This document shows positions 4,478 through 5,067 of a DNA stretch of 5,067 nt, piece by piece. A program made the translations under genes and the position numbers. Source of the stretch: Thermoleophilia bacterium (lineage in GTDB: Bacteria; Actinomycetota; Thermoleophilia; RBG-16-64-13). The number at the start of each line of letters is the position of its first letter. Position 1 is the first letter of the stretch. Below the pieces are notes generated by a model. That model was not told the DNA's origin and made no database searches. It saw only the letters and a program-made list of their open reading frames with translations. The DNA is taken from the NCBI GenBank assembly GCA_016929985.1, contig JAFGIH010000184.1, positions 1 through 5,067 on the forward strand, in the 5' to 3' direction.

Positions 4478-5067
4478 ATGCACAGACGTCCGGAGCGCCC
4501 TCATAGACGGCCCGAACGGTGCGCCGCGCGGCGACGACTGAAGCCGGAGGTCCGCCGTGCTGAACTGATACAGGCCGCGCTCGGCGTGTTGCACAGCCAC
4601 GACCCCTCCGAGGTGAAGGTGGAGGACGTCACCAAGGCCGCGGGGGCCGCGAAAGGGACTTTCTACGTCTACTTCTCCTCGTGGAACGAGTTCCTCGTTG
4701 CGGTGCGCGACCACGTGCTGAGCGAGCAGACCTCTGAGTTGATGGACAGGTTCGCCGACGTAGGGACGGCCGAGCAGTGGTGGACCGCGGTGGAAGAGGA
4801 GTGTGAAAGCTTCGTAGATTTCCATCTCAAGCTGGGCAATATCCACAAGGCCGTCTTCCATGGTCCACCGGGGGAATATCCCCTGAACGTGGAGCACTCC
4901 CCCGGGCGCATCATCTCCCGGCTGCTACGTCAGGGGATGGCCTTGGGGGCCTGCAGGGAGATGGACGCCGAGCTCGCCGCGCCCCTCGTGTTCGCGCTCC
5001 TTCACGAGACTACCGACGGAGTGGTCAAATCCGGAGCCCGGGAGGAGAGGATAGAGACGCTGCTCTG
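4478..5067 (+). CDS. TetR-family transcriptional regulator (C-terminal end outside window)
   Basis: 196 codons are visible and the frame is still open at the window edge; family members usually have 190-220 residues, so little is missing. Residues 22-80 form the DNA-binding domain: helix 1 (EVRRAELIQAALGVLHSH), then the helix-turn-helix VEDVTKAAGAAKGTFYVYF and SSWNEFLVAV, the usual TetR pattern including the T-F-Y-x-Y-F signature. Residues 85 onward are the helical ligand and dimer domain, whose specificity cannot be read. Residues 1-20 are a basic extension with nine Arg. ATG 4478 has GGAGG four bases upstream, and no other start codon in frame lies between it and the TGA at 4451, so the start is firm. 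The operators at 4426-4463 indicate autorepression. Its targets probably include genes just beyond the window, often a transporter or enzyme in this family, but none is visible. Confidence 0.92.
   Translation, partial: MHRRPERPHRRPERCAARRRLKPEVRRAELIQAALGVLHSHDPSEVKVEDVTKAAGAAKGTFYVYFSSWNEFLVAVRDHVLSEQTSELMDRFADVGTAEQWWTAVEEECESFVDFHLKLGNIHKAVFHGPPGEYPLNVEHSPGRIISRLLRQGMALGACREMDAELAAPLVFALLHETTDGVVKSGAREERIETLL

Overview
The window is GC-rich bacterial DNA. Bacterial features are a tmRNA-binding protein, a lipoprotein with a lipobox, a methyl-accepting chemotaxis protein, a TetR regulator and sigma70-type promoters. GC content, the apparently leaderless smpB and the style of the Kelch and pilin-like sequences would suit a high-GC Gram-positive lineage, perhaps an actinobacterial or Coriobacteriia-like one. 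That placement is inference and weak, since no rRNA or long marker gene is present.

Layout. Positions 1-107 (minus) are the first 35 codons of smpB, with a consensus TATAAT box so close to the start that the mRNA is probably leaderless. Positions 220-1809 (plus) encode a 529-residue lipoprotein: lipobox, six Kelch-type blades, and a C-terminal domain that looks like the globular part of a type IV pilin. Eight bases or fewer after its stop begins a fragment of a VapC-like PIN toxin (1814-2020), cut at both ends. A short gene-free zone follows, then a strong GC hairpin (2276-2303) that closes the convergent mcp gene.

Positions 2332-3795 (minus) encode a complete two-transmembrane chemotaxis receptor with a normal signalling tip but little or no HAMP domain. 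The 680 bp behind it (3796-4477) hold no convincing gene. They do hold two perfect inverted repeats and a 95-bp remnant (4183-4277) that preserves, in two different frames, one Kelch blade edge followed by the pilin-like helix. It is a decayed second copy of the architecture seen at 220-1809.

Positions 4421-4463 form a compact promoter with two similar TGACCAG-type palindromes 22 bp apart, lying over the spacer, the -10 box and the start point. They precede a TetR-family gene (4478 to the window end) with a basic N-terminal arm. The layout strongly suggests autorepression.

The genes do not form one operon. smpB is housekeeping. The lipoprotein and receptor are both surface or envelope proteins but converge on each other, so a shared role is not shown. 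The toxin scrap and the Kelch/pilin remnant mark the region between smpB and tetR as one of rearrangement and gene loss. The most unusual items are the Kelch-pilin fusion with its decayed paralogue, and the dual-operator promoter.
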